The notes beneath the pieces were generated by a model that had not been told where the DNA came from, ran no database searches, and was given only the letters and a program-made list of their open reading frames with translations. Shown one piece after another: positions 1 to 5,848 of a stretch of DNA of 7,797 nucleotides; position 1 is the stretch's first letter, and every line of letters begins with the position of its first letter. The position numbers and the translations under genes are program-made. The stretch comes from Chitinophagaceae bacterium. Its GTDB lineage: Bacteria; Bacteroidota; Bacteroidia; Chitinophagales; Chitinophagaceae. The stretch is taken from the NCBI GenBank assembly GCA_003456175.1, contig DMPB01000037.1:1-7797 (forward strand), given 5' to 3'.

Positions 1-226
1 AAGGCATGCCATTGTCGGCAATTACATTTTTGTAGTAACGCAAGTGTAGTAGTGTCCATAACTGTTGGTTGCCACGCAAAATGATATGGCCACCACGGCC
101 ACCATCGCCACCGTCGGGCCCGGCCATTGGGTTGTATTTGGTACGCATCATATGGCGGCTACCTGCTCCGCCGTGGCCACTCTTACAAAATACACGTATG
201 TAATCGATGAAATTTGTTCTTTCCAT
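1..226 (-). CDS. obg: Obg-family GTPase (ObgE/CgtA), N-terminal fragment
   Basis: This is the first 75 codons of a leftward gene that runs off the left edge. Reading the minus strand from the ATG at 226-224 gives MERTNFIDYIRVFCKSGHGG, followed by a glycine-rich stretch containing GPDGGDGGRGGHIILRGN (about residues 36-53) and then LWTLLHLRYYKNV. This is the Obg fold, the glycine-rich N-terminal domain (usually about 155 residues) that packs type II polyproline helices and is unique to Obg GTPases. The G domain that should follow is outside the window. In the family, Obg binds GTP/GDP, associates with the 50S subunit and acts in late ribosome assembly and stress signalling in the cytoplasm. The ATG at 226 is chosen because the Obg-domain homology starts a few residues later. 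There is no Shine-Dalgarno site, as is usual in Bacteroidota. The gene is divergent from the peptide transporter at 461. Family identity is secure; the gene symbol is by homology. Confidence 0.93.
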   Translation of the reverse strand, partial: MERTNFIDYIRVFCKSGHGGAGSRHMMRTKYNPMAGPDGGDGGRGGHIILRGNQQLWTLLHLRYYKNVIADNGMP

Positions 227-233
227 GTGTGTA

Positions 234-241
234 CAAAGATA
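234..241 (-). promoter_or_regulatory. Candidate Bacteroidota -7 promoter element for obg
   Basis: The minus strand reads TATCTTTG here, an exact match to the Bacteroidota -7 consensus TAnnTTTG. It ends only 7 bases before the obg ATG at 226. If used, transcription would start a few bases before the ATG and give an almost leaderless mRNA. No TTTG-like -33 element is visible at the expected distance upstream, so an 8-base match by chance remains quite possible. Confidence 0.3.
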
Positions 242-312
242 CGTTTGTACATTGGCTTGCCTGCATTTTGCTTGTAACTGCTGCCTTTGCGTTAGGGATT
301 GTAGTGGAAATG

Positions 313-332
313 GCAACCGCTGTTGCGGTTGC
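313..332. repeat. Perfect 8-bp palindrome in the obg/POT divergent intergenic region
   Basis: GCAACCGC and GCGGTTGC are exact reverse complements separated by the 4-base loop TGTT. The site lies about 130 bases upstream of the POT transporter ATG and about 90 bases upstream of obg, between divergent genes. No T-run follows on either strand, so it does not look like an intrinsic terminator. It could be an operator or a leader hairpin, but no regulator is identifiable from the window. Confidence 0.4.
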
Positions 333-352
333 ACATTGAAACGAAAAGCCCG

Positions 353-368
353 GCGGCCCCATGGCCGC
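353..368. repeat. Second short GC-rich palindrome upstream of the POT transporter
   Basis: GCGGCC and GGCCGC pair around the loop CCAT. It sits 20 bases to the right of the palindrome at 313-332 and about 90 bases before the transporter start. The arms repeat the core of the transporter's own terminator at 2221-2235 (GCGGCC, loop, GGCCGC), which may be coincidence since both are simple GGCC palindromes. On the minus strand the stem is followed shortly by CGGGCTTTTCG, a weak T-run at best. Function unknown. Confidence 0.3.
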
Positions 369-460
369 AACGCCCAAATACTACCAACTGGTATATGTAA
401 GGCATTATTTACTATTTTGGCGGGCATTAACTATGATTTTTTCTGACTTAACTTTTTAAC

Positions 461-2185
461 ATGACGAATGCTGCGCCTGCCCAAACTGGGCATCCGAAGG
501 GCTTGTATGTGTTGTTCACCACAGAAATGTGGGAGCGTTTTAACTTTTATGGCATGCGTGCCTTGTTAACGCTTTTTTTGGTGAACGCTCTTGCTTTTAG
601 TGATAAAGATGCTTCTATTATTTATGGTGGCTTCTTGGGTTTATGTTATTTAACGCCTATGTTGGGTGGCTATATTAGCGACCGTTACTTAGGTAACCGT
701 AACTGTATTATGTTGGGTGGCTTGGTTATGGCTATTGGCCAAATTTTGCTTTTTGCCAGTGGTTACACTTATGCCACCAACCTTGAAAGTGCCAAACTGA
801 TGATGTGGGGTGCTTTGGGCGTGATTATTTTGGGTAATGGCTTTTTTAAGCCGAACATTTCGAGTATGGTGGGTAGCTTGTATCCGAAAGGCGATACGCG
901 GCTCGATAGTGCTTTCACCATTTTTTATATGGGTATTAATGTGGGTGCCTTATTGGGTATGACCATTTGTCCGATTCTTGGAGATGTGAAAAGTGTTGAA
1001 ATAGTGGGCGGTGTTGAAAAAACAGTACGTGATGTTACGGCATTTAAATGGGGCTTTTTGGCGGCAGGTGTTGCAATGCTGTTAGGTACTATGGTGTTTT
1101 ATATTTTAAAAAACAAATACATTGTTACTCCCGATGGTACTGCTATTGGTGGTAAGCCATCTTTTGATAGTACTGCTACCGAAAGCGATGAGGCAGAGAA
1201 AGCACAATTTACTCCGGTTGCTATTGGTGGTGTTGTAGTGTTATTGGTAGCTTTATTTTTTGGGTTTCACTATTTAAGTATTGATAGTTCTGTTGCGGTA
1301 CAAAACCCTATTAAAGTTTGGGTGTATCCGTTCATTTACAGTGCTGGTATTAGCTTGGCAGTATTAATTTTAACTGATAAAAGTATTACGAGTGTAGAGC
1401 GTGACCGTATTTTGGTAATGTACACTGTGGCCTTCTTCGTTATCTTTTTCTGGAGTGCTTTTGAGCAGGCAGGTAGCTCACTTACGTTTGTTGCCGATAA
1501 GCAAACCGACCTTAATTTTTTAGGTTGGAACATGCCCCCATCGTTCGTACAAAATGCCAACTCAATTTTTGTAATTGCTTTTGCAATACCTTTTAGTATT
1601 CTTTGGCTGTGGCTGCAAAAGCGAGGTATGGAGCCGGGCAGCACCGTTAAGCAATCGTATGGTTTAGCGTTGTTAAGCATTGGCTACTTAATTATTGCCT
1701 ATCAGGTGAAAGATTTGGGTACGAGTGGCAAGTTGGGTGTGATCTGGTTGTTTGTGATGTACCTCTTTCATACGTTGGGCGAATTGTGTTTGAGCCCTAT
1801 TGGCTTATCGTTGGTAAGTAAGTTGGCGCCTAAGCGTTTTTCATCGTTATTAATGGGGGTTTGGTTTATTGGTAATGCTGCGGGCTATGCCTTAGCCGGT
1901 ACCCTAGGTGCTATATTACCACCCACCGGCGATAAATTTGAAGAAGCAGCTAAAAAAGGAATAGATCTACAGCAAGTGCTCGATGGTAAAGCAACCTTAA
2001 CAGCAGCACAAGCAGACGAGCTTGCCAAGCTAAAAATTGAAACAGCCTACCCCACTTTTGCTGGTGTAACCATTCACAACTTATTTGAGTTTTTTATGGT
2101 GTTTGTAGTATTAAGTGGTGTGGCAGCTTTGTTACTGTTTGTATTAAGCCCGAAGTTGAAAAAAATGATGCACGGTGTGAAGTAA
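461..2185 (+). CDS. Proton-coupled oligopeptide transporter, POT/PTR (peptide MFS) family
   Basis: This 574-residue polytopic inner-membrane protein should import di- and tripeptides with protons. POT hallmarks in order are the ExxERFxFYG motif of helix 1 (E22, E25, R26, G31), which couples proton and peptide binding; GNGFFKPNISS (125-135) with the conserved lysine K130; the PTR2 signature FYMGINVGALLG (155-166); FWSAFEQAG (330-338) in helix 7; and GELCLSPIGLSLVSKLAP (440-457) in helix 10. These are the residues expected in an active transporter. A hydrophilic stretch (about 215-250) joins the two six-helix bundles. A second, charged loop of roughly 45-50 residues (about 487-535) lies before the last helix. 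The ATG at 461 places ExxER at the usual distance from the N-terminus. There is no SD, only an A/T-rich leader. The gene is monocistronic, ended by the terminator at 2216-2250. Peptide-chain selectivity cannot be read from the sequence. Confidence 0.95.
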   Translation: MTNAAPAQTGHPKGLYVLFTTEMWERFNFYGMRALLTLFLVNALAFSDKDASIIYGGFLGLCYLTPMLGGYISDRYLGNRNCIMLGGLVMAIGQILLFASGYTYATNLESAKLMMWGALGVIILGNGFFKPNISSMVGSLYPKGDTRLDSAFTIFYMGINVGALLGMTICPILGDVKSVEIVGGVEKTVRDVTAFKWGFLAAGVAMLLGTMVFYILKNKYIVTPDGTAIGGKPSFDSTATESDEAEKAQFTPVAIGGVVVLLVALFFGFHYLSIDSSVAVQNPIKVWVYPFIYSAGISLAVLILTDKSITSVERDRILVMYTVAFFVIFFWSAFEQAGSSLTFVADKQTDLNFLGWNMPPSFVQNANSIFVIAFAIPFSILWLWLQKRGMEPGSTVKQSYGLALLSIGYLIIAYQVKDLGTSGKLGVIWLFVMYLFHTLGELCLSPIGLSLVSKLAPKRFSSLLMGVWFIGNAAGYALAGTLGAILPPTGDKFEEAAKKGIDLQQVLDGKATLTAAQADELAKLKIETAYPTFAGVTIHNLFEFFMVFVVLSGVAALLLFVLSPKLKKMMHGVK

Positions 2186-2215
2186 GCTTACATTGCACTT
2201 ATAGCCATTTTACCA

Positions 2216-2250
2216 TAAAGGCGGCCAATGGCCGCCTTTATTTTTTTATT
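2216..2250 (+). terminator. Strong intrinsic terminator of the POT transporter gene
   Basis: A perfect 11-bp stem (TAAAGGCGGCC, 2216-2226, with GGCCGCCTTTA, 2230-2240) closes on the 3-base loop AAT and is followed directly by TTTTTTTATT. It begins 31 bases after the transporter stop codon. The GC-rich stem top, short loop and T-run are textbook for rho-independent termination on the plus strand. The A-rich base of the stem gives only a short T stretch on the minus strand, so it is primarily a plus-strand terminator. Confidence 0.9.
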
Positions 2251-2270
2251 TGTTATCAGATTAAAAATTC

Positions 2271-2287
2271 ACCTTACGGTAAATGAA
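2271..2287 (+). repeat. Intergenic repeat copy 1 (ACCTTACGGTAAATGAA)
   Basis: First of five copies in the window of a roughly 14-15-base element with consensus (T)ACCTTACGGTAAAT. Its core TTACGGTAA is a near-palindrome: TTAC and GTAA around one base. This copy lies 86 bases past the POT transporter stop and just beyond its terminator. The other copies are at 3104-3120, 3133-3149, 5834-5847 and 7304-7318. Element boundaries are set only by where the copies stop agreeing. Confidence 0.7.
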
Positions 2288-2451
2288 ACACATAAAATTC
2301 AAAAAAAATTTTTTTAATTATTTAAAAATAATAATTTCATAAAAAAAATATATTTTGAGTGGGGGATGTGCAATCGAAAAACCACTATAATACAAAGAGT
2401 AGACGCAAGCAAAGCGAATTTGCATTATCCAGTTAATTTTAAACTTAATGT
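2288..2451. other. AT-rich upstream region of the lipoprotein gene
   Basis: From about 2296 to 2356 the sequence is almost pure A and T, including a run of eight A followed by seven T near 2300-2316 and another A-run near 2340. Such A-tract DNA is typically curved and may act as an UP-like or nucleoid-protein site. No convincing Bacteroidota promoter is seen. TATTTTG near 2351-2357 has only one base between TA and TTTG-like parts, and TATAAT at 2386-2391 lacks a spaced partner. A small inverted repeat, GCAAA and TTTGC around GCGAA, lies at 2409-2423 in the probable leader. Confidence 0.4.
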
Positions 2452-3051
2452 ATGAAAAAAACACTTTTATCGATTGTTATATTACTAACAATGGTAACGC
2501 TAGGCTGCAAAAAGCAGGCAGAACAAAATACCGATCTTGACAAACCTTATGAAAAAGAAAAAATTAAGATAGGCACATCGCAACAAAAGGGAGCAAGCTT
2601 TTACAAAGATTCAACCAAGCTATTTGATGCAACAACGATAGCAGCAATAAATTACGGGTGTAAGTATAAGTTGATGCCTCTCTTTGACGAGATAGATGCT
2701 CTATTACCGAATTATCCAGATGCAGACCGAGTTCATTTTAAAATTACCTACAATAACCAGTTTGCATATATCACAGACTTTGTTGTGCTTGATGAACATA
2801 ATAAAGAAGTACTGAATGCGTATGATTACGATGCATCTTCATTACCACCTATTGATTGGGAAGGTATTCGCTACGGCCGCAATAAAGCAGGATGGACTAG
2901 TAACGGCTCTTGTACCTCGAGAGACTGCATAGAAAATAAAACCAGCAGCATTCTTACTGCGAATTTAGATGCAACCGGAAAAACAGTAACCATTGAATAT
3001 GCTAGGGATGCATCTGGCGTAACAATACATTCTAAAGTTGTTACAAATTAA
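2452..3051 (+). CDS. Putative lipoprotein of unknown function
   Basis: I do not recognise a family for this 199-residue protein. The N-terminus is a lipoprotein signal: MKK, a hydrophobic stretch (residues 4-17), then VTLGC with the predicted lipidated cysteine C19 and KK right after it, a pattern common in Bacteroidota lipoproteins. The mature part (20-199) is soluble and rich in charged and tyrosine residues, with no further membrane helix. It has three further cysteines, C70, C154 and C159; the last two, in GSCTSRDC, could form a disulfide in the envelope. Alternating polar/hydrophobic segments such as VHFKITYNNQFAYITDFVVL (94-113) and TVTIEYARD (178-186) suggest beta structure. Base composition in a sampled line (2521-2580, about 32% GC) is lower than in sampled neighbours (about 38%). 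The gene appears to stand alone. The ATG at 2452 is fixed by the signal peptide. Cell-envelope location is well supported; function is not. Confidence 0.85.
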   Translation: MKKTLLSIVILLTMVTLGCKKQAEQNTDLDKPYEKEKIKIGTSQQKGASFYKDSTKLFDATTIAAINYGCKYKLMPLFDEIDALLPNYPDADRVHFKITYNNQFAYITDFVVLDEHNKEVLNAYDYDASSLPPIDWEGIRYGRNKAGWTSNGSCTSRDCIENKTSSILTANLDATGKTVTIEYARDASGVTIHSKVVTN

Positions 3052-3103
3052 ACTAACGCTTTGCATCAATTACATTGTAGCCAAAAATAGAATTAACATT
3101 TTT

Positions 3104-3149
3104 TACCTTACGGCAAATGAATGTGCAGTACATCATTTACCGTAAGGTA
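3104..3149. repeat. Inverted pair of the intergenic repeat (copies 2 and 3), hairpin between convergent genes
   Basis: TACCTTACGGCAAATGA (3104-3120) and TCATTTACCGTAAGGTA (3133-3149) pair at 16 of 17 positions. The exception is C3114 opposite A3139. In minus-strand RNA that pair becomes G-U, so the stem is continuous in the transcript of the GH65 gene, whose stop is 10 bases upstream on that strand. The 12-base spacer can add a TGT/ACA inner stem. Neither strand has a T-run after the hairpin, so it is not a standard intrinsic terminator, though it could protect or end mRNAs of both convergent genes (lipoprotein stop 3051, GH65 stop 3160). Confidence 0.75.
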
Positions 3150-3159
3150 CCCGCTTTAC

Positions 3160-5211
3160 TTATGGTGCACTGTTAACAAAGGTTTTTTCTTCGCTGCCTG
3201 CACCAGTAATGGTAATTTTTTTCCATCCTTTTGGTAATGCGGTTTTTATTTGAGTAATGCCATTGGGGGTAATTTCTATACCGCCAAAACCCATGATTAC
3301 CGCTTGCAAAATACCACCAGCACCTGTTGCGAAATACGGATTTGTACCACCTTTAGTTTCGGCAATTACACGAAACGGCGGGTTTAGGTTAGGGATGTAA
3401 GCATCTTTAAACCAAAAGGCTGCTTTATCGGCATCGCCAAGCCTACTGTAGAGTAGGGCGAAAACACCTTGCGTCATTGCTGGGGTTCCTTCGTTTGGCA
3501 CCCTTACAGTGTAGTATTCTAAATCGGCTTTAATACGAGCAACATCGGTAACTTCTTTGAGCGGATATGCTAAGAGGTTAACATCGGCCTGCTTAATGCC
3601 CTCGCCTTTGTATGTAGCATGTTCGCGGGTAACACCGTTTTCAAATTGTAAGATGGGTATGTTCACTGCTACCAACTTCCAATCGTTATTTTCTGGTAAG
3701 CCTAAAATAACGGCTGCGGCATTGGCCATTTGTAGGTTAGCTTTAGCAGCGGCATTGGTAAAGGCATTGTTATCTACATTTTCGGCCCATTCATCGGCAG
3801 CTACTACGTTTTTAATATCGAACTTGCCGGGGCCATTACGCTCTACCCTGCTAGCCCAAAAATCGGCTGTGGCTTGTAATACCGGCCACGCTTTTTCACG
3901 GAGAAATTGCTTGTCTTGTGTTACACAATAGTAATTCCAAAATGCAATAGCAACATCGGCAGTAATGTGGTGTTCAAAGGGGCCACTCAACGCCCATACC
4001 GGTGTTTCTTCAACGCCGGTGGCTGCACTTTCCCAAGGGTACATAGCTCCTTTATAACCATGAGCAAAGGCATTTTTTTTAGCCGCTTCTAATCGTTCAA
4101 AACGATACATCAGCATGCTTTTAGCCATGGCGGGTTGCATAATAAGCATGGCGGGGAACATCCATAACTCGGTATCCCAAAACACATGACCATTGTAACC
4201 TAACCCACTTAAACCCATAGGGCTAGGGCTATAGGCAGTACCCTCACGTGTAAAGGAATACAAATGGTACAACATGCTATGCACATCTTGCTGTGCCTGT
4301 GCATCGCCTTCTATTTGAATATCACTTTTCCAAAGTTCGTTCCATGCTTGTTGGTGAAAGCGTATGAGGCGTTCACGCCCTTCTAATTTGGCATAAATAG
4401 TTAAGCGTTCGGCTTCGTTTAGCGGATCATCGTGGTGTGCGCTGGTAATACTACTGCCTGTAATACTGTATTGATAAGTTTCGCCAGCTTTTAGTGCTTT
4501 TGAAAACTTAGCCAAATGCATGGCATTATCCCACATTTCGTGAATTACTTTCGGCTCTTTACCATGACCTTCTTGAAATAAAAAAGTATTGCTAGCACAC
4601 ATCAATAACTTGCCAGTTGGGCTTTTTGCAGCAGACGTAAGTAAGGATATGGTTACATGCGGCCGATCAATTTCGTTGTAATAATTCTGCACATCTCGCA
4701 AGGCATCTGGCGCCTCAATAACGCTTGCTGCTCCTATAGTGATATTTTTAAGTGCCTTCACTTGCACATCCATCAGTACCGTAAAGGGTAAGTGACGCAA
4801 TGCGTAATAAGTATAAGTAACTTCTGCCTTATCGGCATGTTTGAACCTTGCGGTAAATGCTGCGCCTTTCATATCTAGCGATTGCACCATGTTGCTGGTG
4901 TTGTTGCCATCGAGTCGGCGGCCATCTATCTCGAGATAACCATTCAGCAGATTGAAACTTTTTAAAAAATTACTTACCCTGCCTCGGCCGTACTGATCGT
5001 AAGCACCTGCTAATACTACTTCGCGAACTTTGAAAGGCTCTGGTGCACTTACCACCCCAATCATACCATTGGCAACGGTAATACCATAATAATTAGCAGG
5101 ATTAATGTTGTTGGCTTGAATCACCCATGGGTCTTGTGCTTTTGTGCAGATTGCTAATAATAGTAGCGTGCAACTGGCGATACATTTACGTAAGTGTATC
5201 ATATATGGCAT
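3160..5211 (-). CDS. Secreted GH65 family glycoside hydrolase, kojibiose-hydrolase-like
   Basis: This 683-residue protein has a type I signal peptide (residues 1 to about 25, LLLLAICTKAQ before DPW), so it acts in the periplasm or outside. The layout fits GH65: an N-terminal beta-sandwich (about 40-265), an (alpha/alpha)6 barrel (about 300-640) and a short beta C-terminus. GLGYNGHVFWDTELW (336-350) is the family signature with D346. AADEWAENVDNNAFTN (471-486) carries the general acid E474, and KQADV (540-544) is conserved. E618 in VIAETKGGTNPYFATGAGG (615-633) sits where inverting GH65 hydrolases have their base, whereas phosphorylases bind phosphate there. From memory, Flavobacterium johnsoniae kojibiose hydrolase uses Glu472 and Glu616, the same 144-residue spacing. 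I infer hydrolysis of an alpha-glucoside, perhaps kojibiose. Trehalase or glucosylgalactosyl-hydroxylysine glucosidase-like activity is possible. No SusC/SusD genes are adjacent. A second in-frame ATG at 5202 (M4) is an equally acceptable start. Confidence 0.9.
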   Translation of the reverse strand: MPYMIHLRKCIASCTLLLLAICTKAQDPWVIQANNINPANYYGITVANGMIGVVSAPEPFKVREVVLAGAYDQYGRGRVSNFLKSFNLLNGYLEIDGRRLDGNNTSNMVQSLDMKGAAFTARFKHADKAEVTYTYYALRHLPFTVLMDVQVKALKNITIGAASVIEAPDALRDVQNYYNEIDRPHVTISLLTSAAKSPTGKLLMCASNTFLFQEGHGKEPKVIHEMWDNAMHLAKFSKALKAGETYQYSITGSSITSAHHDDPLNEAERLTIYAKLEGRERLIRFHQQAWNELWKSDIQIEGDAQAQQDVHSMLYHLYSFTREGTAYSPSPMGLSGLGYNGHVFWDTELWMFPAMLIMQPAMAKSMLMYRFERLEAAKKNAFAHGYKGAMYPWESAATGVEETPVWALSGPFEHHITADVAIAFWNYYCVTQDKQFLREKAWPVLQATADFWASRVERNGPGKFDIKNVVAADEWAENVDNNAFTNAAAKANLQMANAAAVILGLPENNDWKLVAVNIPILQFENGVTREHATYKGEGIKQADVNLLAYPLKEVTDVARIKADLEYYTVRVPNEGTPAMTQGVFALLYSRLGDADKAAFWFKDAYIPNLNPPFRVIAETKGGTNPYFATGAGGILQAVIMGFGGIEITPNGITQIKTALPKGWKKITITGAGSEEKTFVNSAP

Positions 5212-5318
5212 TGGGGTTTTAAAGAAAAAAATCGTTGCTCCTAAATTAATATTTCAATTTGGCATACACCTATACAAGCGCCTATTTTTGATAGATAGTA
5301 TTTTATAAACAATTGCTT

Positions 5319-5762
5319 ATGCACACCTATTTGGTTGTTTTTGATTTGGGTATTTATAAAATGGAATACGAATCTGAAGAGGGTTTTGTGGTAAAACGCA
5401 ACGATCATCAAACCATGTATAGCTTTGAAAAAGTGAGTGCTGTATTCAATTATATTTCGCCACATAATGATGATAGAACCATACCTTTAAAAATGCATAA
5501 CGATGTAGTGATTGCACATTACTTACAAGAATACTGCACCTATTTGAACGATTTGGTACAACAATCAAAAGGACAAGTAGCGCCGTTGATGCACAATGCT
5601 TTTGCGATACAGTTCGATGGAAGTGCCGACGCTTTAAAAGCAAAAATTGTTGATGAGAGTGATTATAGGTTTATATCGGTATTTATTACGCCTCTACAAA
5701 CCTATAGTAGCAATCTTAAAAGAGAGCGTTTATTACCACTCGATTATTTACAACATGAGTAG
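5319..5762 (+). CDS. Conserved-looking small cytoplasmic protein of unknown function
   Basis: I do not recognise this protein. From the ATG at 5319 it is 147 residues; an in-frame TTG at 5313 would add two residues, but ATG is preferred. There is no signal peptide, membrane segment, lipobox or obvious nucleotide-binding or DNA-binding motif. The N-terminus MHTYLVVFDLGIYKMEYE looks like a beta strand entering a compact alpha/beta domain. Further hydrophobic strands are AFAIQF (94-99) and YRFISVFITPL (116-126), with a helical stretch NDVVIAHYLQEYCTYLNDLVQQ (61-82) between. It has a single cysteine, C73, and several histidines. It is divergent from the GH65 gene (107 bases between starts) and convergent with tolC; the hairpin at 5790-5808 lies downstream. 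Codon use and length support a real gene over the opposing minus-strand frames, which would lie antisense to it. The function is open. Confidence 0.75.
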   Translation: MHTYLVVFDLGIYKMEYESEEGFVVKRNDHQTMYSFEKVSAVFNYISPHNDDRTIPLKMHNDVVIAHYLQEYCTYLNDLVQQSKGQVAPLMHNAFAIQFDGSADALKAKIVDESDYRFISVFITPLQTYSSNLKRERLLPLDYLQHE

Positions 5763-5789
5763 TGATAGATGTTGTATTCTAATAGAGGG

Positions 5790-5820
5790 GGCTCGCCTTC
5801 GGCGAGCCGTATTTGTTGTT
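5790..5820 (+). terminator. Probable intrinsic terminator of the 5319-5762 gene
   Basis: GGCTCGCC (5790-5797) and GGCGAGCC (5801-5808) form a perfect 8-bp GC-rich stem on the 3-base loop TTC, 27 bases after the stop codon. It is followed by GTATTTGTTGTTATTG, which is T-rich but interrupted. The interrupted tract makes it weaker than the terminator at 2216. It lies between convergent genes, but no T-run follows on the minus strand, so it most likely serves the plus-strand gene. Confidence 0.65.
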
Positions 5821-5833
5821 ATTGACGCAAATT

Positions 5834-5847
5834 GCCTTACGGTAAAT
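5834..5847 (+). repeat. Intergenic repeat copy 4 (GCCTTACGGTAAAT)
   Basis: This copy matches the consensus over CCTTACGGTAAAT. Its right end is one base from the tolC stop codon (5849-5851), so on the minus strand it is the first sequence transcribed after tolC. It also lies 72 bases past the stop of the convergent gene ending at 5762, beyond the hairpin there. Confidence 0.7.
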
Positions 5848-5848
5848 A

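Noticed and set aside
65..446. Plus-strand and minus-strand open frames over the obg start and the divergent gap (65-277, 183-377, 207-446)
   Set aside because: The 65-277 frame is antisense to the Obg N-terminus, and the others are low-complexity, cysteine-rich translations of the intergenic palindromes with no protein-like pattern.
3099..3149. The repeat hairpin as a rho-independent terminator
   Set aside because: The only T-run (3099-3104) precedes the stem on the plus strand, and neither strand has a T-run after it.
4845..4859. A one-mismatch copy of the intergenic repeat (ACCTTGCGGTAAATG) inside the GH65 gene
   Set aside because: It lies in frame in the beta-sandwich domain and encodes ordinary residues (AFTARF on the minus strand), with no break in the family pattern. 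One near-match inside a gene could be chance, so it was not counted as a family member.
5212..5318. A promoter pair in the GH65/unknown-gene divergent gap
   Set aside because: Only imperfect matches to TAnnTTTG (such as TAATTTAG on the minus strand) were seen, without correctly spaced -33 elements.
5241..5643. Minus-strand frames (5241-5465, 5446-5643) opposite the unknown gene
   Set aside because: Their translations lack protein-like composition, and the plus-strand frame is longer, has a good start and is followed by a hairpin terminator.
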